Assembly (NCBI RefSeq): GCF_014898815.1
Contig: NW_026515546.1
Span: 682,001-746,000, forward strand
DNA: 64,000 nt
Direction: 5' to 3'
Origin: Panonychus citri
Taxonomy: Eukaryota; Arthropoda; Arachnida; Trombidiformes; Tetranychidae
Position numbers and translations under genes: made by a program. Shown piece after piece: positions 37,401 to 50,600 of this stretch; the stretch's first letter is position 1, and every line of letters starts with the position of its first letter. Under the pieces are notes generated by a model. It did no database searches. It saw nothing but the letters and a program-made list of their open reading frames with translations, and was not told the origin of the DNA.

Positions 37401-40400
37401 TTGGATATTGAAGTGTGCCTTTGTATACATATTTAATTGTTTACAATTTATAAATTGTTAGGTGAAGACTTTGATTGTCAATGTTGTTTGAATAGGTGAC
37501 CCAAATCTTTGTATGAATTGTAATTGAAAAGTGTTTTATTTTTGCTTAAACAAACAATTTACTAATTGTTGATCAATAATTAATATTCATTGATGATACT
37601 GTATATTGAGTACTATGATTTATTAATATATATATTGAAAGTTAATTAACTTCAATCATCTTTACTCAAGGTTAATTAAAATTAATTGTTTACTTATGGA
37701 TTTTGTTTTTCAATGTATATTTTTGATTGTTGTTATTGCCGTTCATTAATTAGTGACATACATACATATACAGTTGATTGTTGATCGTGTTAATCAACTA
37801 AACGTGAGAGTTTAATTTCATTATCATGATTGTTTACCGTTGATTGATGATGAATATCGTCATGATGGTGATGATGATGATGATTACTAATTGTTTTCAT
37901 GGTTTCGTTTTCATGATGTTCAATGAAAAATGAATGAAAACTTTGTCATTTTCACTCTCTCACTCTCTCCCTGCCTCTCTGGCTTATGAGAGTGTCCTCT
38001 TCCCACTGCCACCGATTATTTTTCCTCTATCTCAGCTCACTGAGTTTCTAAGTGTAACATTGTATTCACATTTTTACCATGCAAAAATTTCAGTAATCAG
38101 AGTTTCAGAATTTTTTCCTCTCTCAATTTTAACTTTGTTTCTTTTTCAACATGAAAATAGTGACATTAAACTTGAACATGATCTTGATGATGAAATTAAA
38201 CTAATACATCAACAGGAAAGGAAAAGTTTTACTTTTAGATTTGAAATTGAAAAAAAAACAAAAGTTCTGAATGAACTTAAAATTCAGATGAATAATGATA
38301 ATGATGAATGAAATGGTTTATTTATTATTTTTACTATCTCATGGTAAATTATGAACAATAGATGAGCTCATTTGTTGATTTTAAGTAAAAAAGTTTTGAA
38401 TGAATAATTAGTTAATTACCCATAGAAATACATGATGAGTGTCAATCTTTTGTAACTTATTTTCTTTACTCGAAAATTTTGTTCTGATAATTCAGTGTAA
38501 TTTCCGTTAAATTGATTGAATTAATCATTGTTTTTCCTTTTGTTATCGTTCATGATACACATCCGATCATCTTTTTTCATGAATGAAAATAACAAAAGCA
38601 TCATGATGAATTTCCTAGTTGAGTAAATTTCATGATAATACTATTGTATATGTGTACATGTGAATGTTTGTCAATGAAGTTAATGAAATCGATGAGTTTA
38701 AATGATGATCATTAAAGATTATTTTAAATCTTTTATGTTCATGTAAATGATTGAAGGGGAGAAAATTTTTTCTTCAGTAAATTTTCAGGGGATAAGATTG
38801 AAAAGTTCTGAATCTTTTGTATGCTGAATCTTTGGTGGTTTATAAACTGAGAAAAAAAAGTTTATCTACCATGTAATTTGAATCCTGGATTCATTGAATA
38901 TTGATAGATAAACTTGATAAATCAGAATTTTGTTTTTTCTTCATAATATTTTCTTCTTACTTTTACAATATAATATATGAATTTTCATCATCATCATCAT
39001 GAAAGAAAACTATAAAAATGTAAGAGGATGGAAAATGCTAAGATGAAAGTGATTTATTATCCAATGTAATCTTTTTTTTTCTCTCTTTCATGGTGATAAA
39101 ATCGAGTGTCCTACTAATCAAGTGTCAGGGTGAGAACTGAATGTTTTTCCGGCGAAAAAGTTTTATGTTAAAAAAAGGATGAGAGAAAAGTAAAATTTTT
39201 CCATGTTTAACATGGAAAAATGAATTGAAGATGATAATGAAGAGATACACAATGAACAGGGTGATTAAATTGCGAGGGTGGGGTGGAGATTGAGTGTGAA
39301 ATCGGGAGGAGGAGAGGCACTTTGGTGATGTTGAAGTGCTTGAATCATTAAGAGCCTCATATGAAAGATTCACTTAAGATAATAACACATAATAATCATG
39401 AAGAGGTTCAATTGTTGACAATTAGTTGTCACAATTGAAGGAAAACAATTTTCCCGGAAAAGAAAACATTTTTACTCTTGCTCATTTTACTCTCCCTCTC
39501 ACACACAGGCACTAACTCACTCACTTATTCACGTTAATTGTACAATTTAAATCATTTGAAATCAATTTGATCATCATTATAATTGTGCAAATCAAAGATG
39601 ATTACATTTACTGATGAAACTTCAAATCTGGTAAATTTTTTTTCGCGCCACTACAATCAATCAATTGAATTGTTATATTATTTATTGTTAATAGCTCTTG
39701 GTGGTTGTTAATTGTTGCTACAAATTGTATAAGTCTCAAGTGATTAGTTAACTATCTTGATCAATTAATATGAAGTTAATCATACAATAGTTTAGCTACC
39801 AGCTGAATGGAAAAGGGAATTTTCGGATTGAACGTTTCGAGTGAAACATTAAGATGAATTTCACAATCATTTCCAAGAATTTAAATAAAAATCTTTAGAA
39901 CTTTTCTTGATCGAAATTGTTTTATCCTCTATTCATTTTCGAATATCAATTTATTACCAATTATTTCAATTGTTAATTGTTCTTTTCTTTTCTTTTCTTT
40001 TCTTTTCTTTTCCTCTCTTCTTCTTTTAGTTGTTGCACTCTTACAAATATTCATTTCAACGGCGATTACATGTTTGACTACCCTGTCAATGAATGCTCTC
40101 TGTACCAATGGAGATATTGGAGCAGGTAAATTTTAGAAATTGAATTTCAAACAGCAAAGGAAATTTCAATCAATCTTTTTCTATTCTTTTCCTTTTATTT
40201 AATTCAAAAAATGAAATAAACTGACCAACACATTTAAGGTGGAATCTACTCAATGATATCTCGTAGCCTTGGTCCAGAAGCAGGAGCAATGATCGGGGTT
40301 ATATTTGCCTTGACCAATGCAGCTTTTGTTGGATTAAATTTGATCGGTGCTGCTGAAGCTGTTGTCCAAATATTTGATGTAAGTTCAATACTGACCATCA

Positions 40401-41617
40401 ACAAAATCATATCTCTCTCTCTCTCACTCTCATGATCCTCTATCCTTTTATCATCTCCAATCTCCTTATCCATTCATCTCTTTTATCATCTTGAGAAAAT
40501 TTTTCCCAATGTGTTTATCCACTAAGACGTTAGACCTTCAGTCTCATAAATCAGTCAATTTCTCATGAAAATCTGATCAATTCCGATAGTTCATTTAAAG
40601 TATTCAATTTGTATCGATAAAAGTAAAAAAGAAAAAATTTCCACCTTTAATCAAAATCAATAAATACTTTTCACTAAATGTAAACCGGAACCGGAATTGA
40701 TGTTACACTGAAAGTTAATCTTTACTGTTGCTAATCTAATCTTATCTAATAAAAGATGATCACAATCAATTCTCAATTACTGAAATTTTTTAATCATATC
40801 AACTAATATCTAATCTCTTTTAATTGTTAATCTCAAAAATAGCATTTCGATATTGGCATAATCTCAGTACCTCATTGTGATAATGATGTCAGATTAGTTG
40901 GTCTAATATTTTTGGTTCTAATTGCAATTATACCGATGATTTCGTTATCATTTGAAGCCAAGGTAAGAAGAAAATTAATTAACTAACAATTATTATTATT
41001 AATCAATTGAATTGAATGATCGATACTCATGGGAAATTATCGGATAACAGTTAAGAACCTAATCTGTTTTTTGATTGAAATATTAGTTGATTTAATCAAC
41101 TCTCTGTGTGTTTGGTGATTTGTATTAACAATATTAAATCCTTGGATTAAGAAAAACAGAATCTCATCTAATATGTTTTGTTGATAATTAAATTAATTAA
41201 AACCAATCAATCTGTTAATCTATTATATTCATGTCAGGGTAATAAGGACATTATCATGATTATTATCGTTTGGGAGTTTGATTAATAAAATAACATAGGA
41301 TGATTAAGATTTTAATTCCAATGGTGATTAATTATCTGACATGAATTTTAGATCAAGGATTTTCAATGTAACTAAAAGATTGTCACAGAATTAATTATTG
41401 ATTCAAATTTTTTTCTTTCTAATTCAGTTTATCATGAATGATGATGATTATCAATGAATTATGGGATTTAAATTATTAATCAATTTTATTTAATTCATTA
41501 ATATATAGTAACTGATTATCATGATTATCGTCATTGAATGAATATCAAAGTTTCTCTGTATCTTTATTAATACATTGATGGAGACGAGACAAGAGAGAGA
41601 AAGAGAGAGCAAAAGCC

Positions 41618-41656
<39 letters not shown>

Positions 41657-44600
41657 GATTTGGTTTATCTTTTGCTCACTCAATTACCACAATTGAATTG
41701 ATGATAATCAATCAATCAGGTTAATAATAACATTCATGAGTTGAGTTGATTTGTTCAGATTGTTAGTTTATATTCAGTGTTACTAACAACATGAAAGTTA
41801 TCATGAAAACGATGATTCTGTTGATCTTCAATGGGAATCATTTATTGTTAGTATTATGAATAAATTGCTCATATGAATTCATGATGGAAACATTTTCTTT
41901 GGGAAATTGGATTTATTTTGATTATCATTGTATTCATATTTTATCAATCACTTTGAGATGTAACTTTTCAGGGTCAAAATCAGATCAGTTCATGAGACTA
42001 AATCATTAATCTGATTATAACAAATTGATTTGTAGACAATCAATCAACTTGATTGTGAGCATTTCTGTTTTTTTTCCGCCTCAATATGTTTGATTTTCAG
42101 TAATTTAAATTGTCACTTTTGATTCTTGATTAAAATGTAACAATTAAACTTTTATTCTGGTTGAATTGAAATCTACAGTTGACTAATTAACTTGTTGATT
42201 AAAACGATGATGGAAAACAATTAGAGCATTTTTGTTCAATTGTTAATTAAAACAAAATGCTACTTGATATTAATACTTTGTTGTTGATTGTTAATATTAT
42301 TACTTTAACAACGTTTCTATTAAATAATCAAATGAAATCAAGTTAATCAAGTTTAAACTTCAATCAAGTAAATCAAATTGAGTTACAATTGATTGAATTT
42401 AAATTTGAGGTAAAGTTTTTCCAATCAAATTTGAAGACTGTTAATTTCCTATCTGATTGTTGATTGAATATAAACTAATCTGATTAACTCAATTTGATTA
42501 TTGGTTTTATCTTGGTTGTGATTATTAAATTATCGTAGAAACTGTTGATTCATCTGAATAATCATCTCAACTTGAAATCTAACAAAATATTATTAATATC
42601 AAGAATTATTATATTAACCCCTGAGGGTAAATAGTCACCTGAATAATAATATCATCAATTTTTGCTATAAAAAGATGAACAATATTAATGATAATGAATT
42701 TTTTTTTCTCAATTTCCTCACTGATTTCACCATGAAATCAACTGAACTTTTCACCCTGTATTCACCACAATGATTATTAATTGAAAGCCATGATTCAATT
42801 TTCACTTTGACACCTTCAAGAGTTAATTGTGTTCAATTTCAAGTGCGAGTGTTTAATCAACTTAATGATGTAAATACAATTTGACACAGGTAAAGATAAT
42901 CAATCAGATAATATCAATCGAGTCACATAATTTAATTAACTAAGCTTAGTAATGATAATAAATACTTACAGGTAATAACTTTTACTTCAATCAATCAATA
43001 ACAAGTGAGAGAGAGAGAGCAAGAAAAAAAAAGTTTATTAACTTATGATCAGAATTTGATTTTTATCCGATATGATGAACCTCAAGTATTTATATTTATC
43101 ATAAGTGATGATATTTACCTGTATTCATTTACAGGTAAGTACAAGTTCAATGAGGTTGATACATATGAGATATAATCAGAGAGATGTTTGAACAAATTAG
43201 CTAATAATATTAATAGTTATCTCTTGCTATCAATTCTGAGACTTGTTCACTATCAATATTGATAATGATGAAGATTATTAATTATACTGGATAATTGAAA
43301 TGAAAATTTTTTTCTTTGTTCCAAAAAAGTTTCATGATGTTTTTGTTACTATTCTGAAATGAATTTTCTTTATACGTATTATTATGAATTCGTATTACAC
43401 TAAGTGTTTAAGTTTCCATGATGAGTTAAGGAAAATGTATAAATTCTGTGGATCCTATCATGGGAAAGAATCTGAATCAACCGAGTAACAAGTAAACATA
43501 CTGATAATTCAATAATAGTTGTGAGAATTTTTTTTTCTTCTTTTTTTTTCTCAAGATTATCATGAGCATGAGATAATGAGATTCCCCTGAACATTATGTA
43601 TATCGGTAAATGATATTCAGTTTAGGTCAACCAGCTAAATAATTGTAACAGTTGAAAGTAATAACTGAATAGATGTTGAAATGAATTTTATGAATAATTT
43701 AGATGAATTTTTTTCCTATTCATTCCCTGGAAATCATGTTAACTTATTACCATGTAGAATTCACAGTTGCCGAGTTAATTGAAAGGAGAGAGAAATGAAA
43801 ATTTAAACCTGTAACCTGAATTCTGGGATGATAATGAAAAGGTAGAAAGGAAAAGAAGAAGAAGAAAAATAAAACGATAATAATAATTTTCCATGAAAAT
43901 GCTGATGAGATTGTTAGATTCATGATGAATGAAAAATTCAATTCGAAAATGCTAGAGATAATTCTTGACCGTTTTCTTTTCATGTCCAACCTTCCATGTA
44001 ATCATTATACAATACTAATCATTAGATGAGAAAGTCAAAGTTATATTTATTTCATGATGATCTACTACATGATATTCATGAATATGAAACTCAAATTCCA
44101 TGTACATATAAAGTTAACGTTGAAATTTTTGTTGGAAATTTTTCTGCTCTCAATTTAGTAATAACTATTGTAGTTTTATTTCATGATGATCGTCATGAAA
44201 ATACTGTTCAATTTATGATCCATAAGCAATGAAATGGATATTGAATAATGAAGAAAATTATTCTGAATGAAATTGATACATTTAATGGATTTTTACCTTC
44301 TTTTTTCCTTTGGAATATTGAAATTTATCGAAAGATATTGAATCACATTATCATGCATGATTATTATTACTGGAAATACTTTTATCTGAGTAACCATGAA
44401 GGTAGAGAAAGTGAGAACGGAGCAGAGAAAAGTTCATGAAGCAACATGGATATTTATTTTTATCTTCTCAATCTGTTTTTCTTTCACTTTCTCCTTTTTT
44501 ATTCATTTGATTTCTGATAATGTTTCAGAGACTATTCCATGATAAACTGTTGAGTACACACACAGGAATCTTTAATACCCTCCCAGACAACATGCACTCA

Positions 44601-47600
44601 ACACACATACACACATACTCACACATAAATACACAACCAACACAATGTATCACAATATGTGCTCACTACAGATGATGATGGTTGATGATGTTTACTATTT
44701 TATTGCATGATAATTCACATTCAGTGAGGTAATACTACATGATGATTATTAACCATTAACATTATCGTATTCAGGAAACTTGATTCATCTGACACTTGAA
44801 ATGAACATCAGCCAATTTAGGGTTGGGTTTGTTGTTGTTGTTGTTGTTGGTTTTATGTGGCTTATTGTGTTTACTTGTTTACTCAAGTAAATGAAAAGTT
44901 CATCAGTTTCAATATATTATATGTTACCCATGATGATGATCATGTAATAATGTTTTCAGAACTTTTCATTTTCCGGACAATTTTTTTTACTTCTTCTTCT
45001 TTCTTTATTATCTGCAATGTTTTTTATTGTTGTTTGTTCATTTTTACACCATTAAAGATCAATGAAATTATTATCATGATCATGATTTTAATGATGATTT
45101 GACCATTAAATCACTAGATTCAATCTGAATAACGTTTCGTATCCGATTTAGATTGATAAGTTAATGAGGTTTTCATCATTTACTCAATATTACATGATTA
45201 TTGTCGGTAAAATTTAGTAAATTGTTTCTGATTGTCCGAAAGTCAGAGAGAGATGTGAGAATCGATACTGATGATGACCATTCATGATGATGATGATAAT
45301 GTCCAGTCAATTGTATTAGTTCAGATGATCATTAAGATGACAACTTTGAGAAATCAGTAATCGAAATTATATCAGATTCTAATAAAATGAACTTTTGGAA
45401 TTTTTTTTCTCATCTCCGTGTGTCCATCTAAAGAGATGAATTGGACTGGACATTTTGTACTTTGGTGATTTTATCAACAGAAGTAGGGAAATCAAAGGTA
45501 TATGATGCTAAGAATAGGTGGAGTGTAACATGATGATGATGATGATGATAAGAGGCTGAAGAAAACTTTGAAAAGTATCATTTGCCATTTTCATCGTAAT
45601 GTTGCTGGTGGAAATTAAAAAAAAGGATTCGAAAATAAGAAAAGGGAAAAATTGTGAGAAAGAAAACAGGAAGCATATAAAGAATTGACAGAATTACCCT
45701 GAAATTAAAGGAACGATTGTCAGGATAAAGTTCAAAGATTCAGAGTTAGAGTATCAATGTGCTTATTTAACAATACTAATGAATAAATCTAATGGTTTTC
45801 ATTGATTTTTCCTTTGCTTTCATGAGGTTTCGTTGAAATTTTCAATGAACTTTTCATCTTGTTCTTGTTGATTGCAATGTTATTTATGTGAAAAAATCAA
45901 TTCAAAGAACAATTTCTGATACAAACAATGACTGATGATGGAAATGAAAGATGAATCTAAAAATTGGAAAGGTCAAAAGTGATGATGGTCAGCAAATAAA
46001 CACCTTAATAAGATTTAGAAAAAAGTTTTCTATTTTTCCTTCAATCTAAATGTACATGAATAACGAAATTGAGTTTAGAAGAAAAAATAAAATTGACTGA
46101 CCAGTATCATCTTTGACCATCATCATCATCATTTTGAATGTCAAGAAGAAGATGAAAATGTTTATAATAATAATATGATATCATCATCATTCAAGAATCA
46201 CTTTCTATCTGTTTCTATTTGTCTTTTCAAAGTCAATCGTTGTAACTGTAAATTTTTTTGAGAGAGTAAGTGAACATTTTTGACATAACGATTCAGAGTA
46301 AATCATGATGATGACAGAATGATGAGAATGGTAAAATAAGATAAAAAGACAAACGGATGAAGATAATTGAGCAGAAATATGAGGAATAGATGAAAGGTAA
46401 ACAAGATAAATGATGAAATAGAATATGAATGAATAAGATTACGATGAAGATGAAGATGAAGATGAGGAAGAAAAGTGGGAGAGATGAAGGTGTTGATGTG
46501 GATAATCAACATTGGAACAATAAACGAACTGGAAAGAGAACTTATTTTCTCTTGAAAAAAAGTGATAACTTGCAAAGAGAAAATTTTTCCTTTGTTTGTG
46601 ATGAAAATTCTGAAGAAAATTTTCTCAATTCATACAATGAATGATGAGGAGAGAGATTAAGAAAAACGAGTCAAGAGTAATATGTTTCATCCACGCAATG
46701 AATTTCATCCTGGAATGAATTTCATTCATGATTGTTGTTCATCATGTAATCAAGACTCAGCAACCTTTTATTTTATCATCATCACCATGAATATTCTATT
46801 AGTTGATGTATTTTTGTTCATCATGATACTTTTTTTTTGTTAATTTAATATATGAATTGATGTGTTTGATAACTGTTACTCAATCATCATGTTACTGATT
46901 TCCATGATAATGTTTGTCATGATAATCTAAAGTTCTGAGGTTCATGAATAAATCACAGGTTGAAAGATTAAGATGATGAATGAAAAACAAGCAAAGGAAG
47001 AGAGAGAGAGAGAAGTAAAATTAAACAAAAGTTCAGTGTTATCTGAATCTTGATCATGATGGTAACATGAAAATGTACCAACCGGAAATTGAATTAAACG
47101 TTTCAACGAAATTTCAATCAAAATCTGATATTATTGTTTAAACACTGATTTATGAATCTCATAAATTTGATCATGTTTTCCTTCAGAATATTAATAATTG
47201 GCTCGGAACTTTTTTCTTCCTCAAACTTTACCATGTAAAGCTTACCAATTTACTCATGAAATTGATGAAAATTTTCACTTTCATCTCTAAGGATTAACAT
47301 GATATGATGAAAGAGTAATGAAATTTGCTGAACACATGGGAAAGGAAGAGAAAGTTAAGCGATGAAAATTCTGATTCAGAATTTTTCCTTTCTCTTCTTT
47401 TCTTCTTTTTTTTGCTTACCTATTATTATTCTCAGCATTTAATTATCTCTCCTGAGTTACAAGGATGATTTATATCATAATCTGTTGAAACTGAGAACTG
47501 AATTATCTGGTGACTGTTTTGCAATTTTAAAATTGATTTACTTTTAATGATTTTCGCCAATAAAGAAGATGATTAGTTGTAATAATTGATTCAAATTCTA

Positions 47601-50600
47601 TTGAGTATTGGTCATTATCAATTTTCTTTCATTGATTACACGATAATAATGAGAATTTTTCTCAATAATTATCTAATATTAATATTTCATTTTTTCTGTT
47701 TCTCTCAATAGACCCAAACATTTTTCCTAATTCTTTTGGTCATTTGCATATTTGACTATATTGTTGGGGTCATTTTACCGCCAACAATTGACCAGCAAGC
47801 AAAAGGTTTCATTGGTTGGAGTAATGAGGTTGCAATGTCCAATATGTGGCCTAAATTTATAGCGGGTGAAGGTTTTTTCACTGTATTCGGTGTATTTTTC
47901 CCTTCGGTAACACCAATTTTTACCGGTGCCTGTATGTCAGGTGATCTTCGTGATCCCGCCGGTGCAATACCAAAGGGAACCTTTTATTCAATCTTTGCCA
48001 CCTCTGGTACCTATGCTCTGTTTATCATAATCCTTGGATGGACAGTGGTCTCTTATTCAACTGGAAACATAATCGGCTACCCGTTTACCAATATTACCGC
48101 TTGTGACGATTCATCAGCTTGTCCCTTTGGTTTAATCAATGATTACAATACGGTTGCTCTTTCCTCTGGTTTATCACATGTTGGCCTTGAAATTGAACCA
48201 TTCATCTATATCGGTATATTGGCCGCTTCCCTTTCCTCCGCTCTTGGTTGTTACATGGCTGCACCAAGAATCTTCCAATCATTTGCCGAAGATGGCCTAA
48301 TACCGGGTATCTCTTGGTTTGCCAAAGGTTATGGTCCATCAAATGATCCACGTCGAGGTTACCTTTTAACCTTTGTCGTTGCCGGTATTTTCACCGCCAT
48401 AGGTAATCTTAACCTGATTGCTCCCTACATTTCAAACTTTTACCTGATCTCATTTTTCCTGGTCAACATTACCTGTTTCCATGCTGCATGGGTCAAGACA
48501 CCCTCATTTCGACCTGCATTCAAATATTTCAATAAATGGGTCTCATTTATCTCAGCGGCACTTTGCTTCCTGTTAATGTTTCTACTTGACTGGGTTTCCG
48601 CTCTTGCAGCGTTAATTTTAATGCTAATCATTTGGTTGTACATTTCAAAGACAGAGATTAATGTTAACTGGGGAACAACCTCAGAAGCTCAACTATTTAA
48701 CCTTGCCCATGGGTCAGCAATGAAAATGTATTGGGCTGAAGAGCATGTTAAAAACTATCGTCCCAATATTTTACTACTAACAGGTAATCCCTCTGCTCGA
48801 CCTGCACTTATCGATATGGCCGCTTCATTGACCCGTGATTATGGTATGCTTTTCTTGGGTCACATTAAAAGAGGTCCAATATCCTTTGAGACTCGTAAGA
48901 AGGCAAATGCAGCACAAAAAGTTTGGCTTCGAATGAGAAAAGTTAAAGCATTTTATGTTCTAAGTGAAGGTGAAAATCTACTCGATGGTTGCCAACGAAT
49001 GATTCCAGTAAGAACTTTTCTTCTTTCGATTCTTTTCTCTGATTTTTTTTTTGACTTTATTCTTTTTACCCTTTGACAAGGTCAATTTAACGCTTTGTCC
49101 ATTTTCACACCAACATATCAATTCTCTTCCTTTATTTTCCCTTCGCTGTCTGTATCTATCTTCAGTGTTCCCTATTGAAAAGGTTAAGAAAAGTTCTTTC
49201 AGAGAATCTTTAAAATAACTCACAAGAGAGATTAAGATTAGATTAATGATTTAAATCTCTTACAATTTAACCTTATATAATTGACCGATAATCAATCTTA
49301 ATGTTGAAAGTAAATAGAAAGTTTTTGTTTTACTTTTCACTTTTTGATCAACCAGTTCAGTTTACATGGAGAAACTTTTTCTTGAGTAAAATTTCACCAG
49401 CTAATCACAGGAAAACTCAGGTTTTATCCTCAGGGTGGTAAATATACACAGGAAAGTGAGTGAGTGAGTGAGTGAGAGAGTGAGAGAGAGACAAGTGGGT
49501 TAGGGAGAGAAAGAGAAACAATTTTTTTGTATTTATCTTCATTTCAAGTTTTTCTTTCCTTGATTCTTTCAAGACAACAATCAATATTGATTGTGATCAA
49601 CTTAATGATTAGAGTTTTTTTCTTCTGTTGATTGTTGATATTTTCATTTCATGTTCAAATTCACAAAGAGGTAGATTTCATGAGAAATTTATAATTCTTT
49701 GAACAAAACTAACAAGTAAAAAAAGTCTTGAAGATATTTCATCAATCCTATTGTCCATTGTGTCTGTCTCTTGACCATTGAAGGGTTTAAACCCAATCAA
49801 TTTCAATCAACTAAATCATTTTATCAAATTTACTTTTTCTTTACTTTCTCTCATTCATTCTTGTATTTTGTGTGTATTTTTTTATCCACTACTTAATTGC
49901 TAATCATTTCATGGTCATTCAATTTCTTGGACAATTGTTAATTGTTTGTAAAAATTTTGTTGCAATATTTTGTTTCAATTTGTAAGTGTTGATTCAATAA
50001 AGTAAATCAATCAGCTGATTAATCAACTGTTATTACCAAAAGTAAAGAAAATACATTCTAGCAAATAGAGTTGACAAAATGTCAGAAAAATATATTTTTT
50101 TTGCTGCTCACATCATGTTGATGATTATCTTTAATCATTTGACAGTGAATTAAATCATTGAAACACAATATTACATCTGAATTAATCTTCTTTCAGTTAA
50201 TCAGTCTCATCATTATCAGCAGCAGCATTACCTTGAGGGTAGATTAAACTAGAAGAGACAATGAAGATGAAGAAGATGATGATGATAAGTAAAAGAAGAA
50301 AATTTTTTGTCATTCTGGATTAACTGGAAAAGCTTTCATGATAAAGTTAATACCATGATGATGGTGATGATGATGATGATGATTATCAGGTTAGTTTTAT
50401 AATAATCAATTAAAAAGAAACGTCCAAACTAATAATCTAATCAATCAAATTGTTCTGAAAGGTAATGATAAATTAATTGATGTATTATTGTGATACTTAA
50501 ATGGTGATAAATAATCAATTACATTGGTACAAATTCAAATCACTTTGTGATAAATGAATTTACTATGATAGAAGTTGATTTATTATTAATGACCTAAGGC

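Larger units (their letters stand above)
35688..40029 (+). other. SLC12 intron 2 (4342 nt)
   Basis: Phase 1; donor GTAAGT, acceptor TTTTAG. It holds a GA tract at about 35990-36005, a 25-bp palindrome at 39196-39220 and a TTTTC pentanucleotide repeat ending 17 nt before the acceptor. No exon was seen. Confidence 0.8.
40963..47711 (+). other. SLC12 intron 5 (6749 nt)
   Basis: Phase 0. The largest intron found. It carries opposed GA/CT microsatellites at 41592-41654, abutting acceptor-donor consensus pairs at 42971/42972 and 43134/43135, a CA-rich block near 44555-44640, (TTG)n at 44828-44849 and GATGAA units near 46442-46466. No extra exon was seen. Confidence 0.8.
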
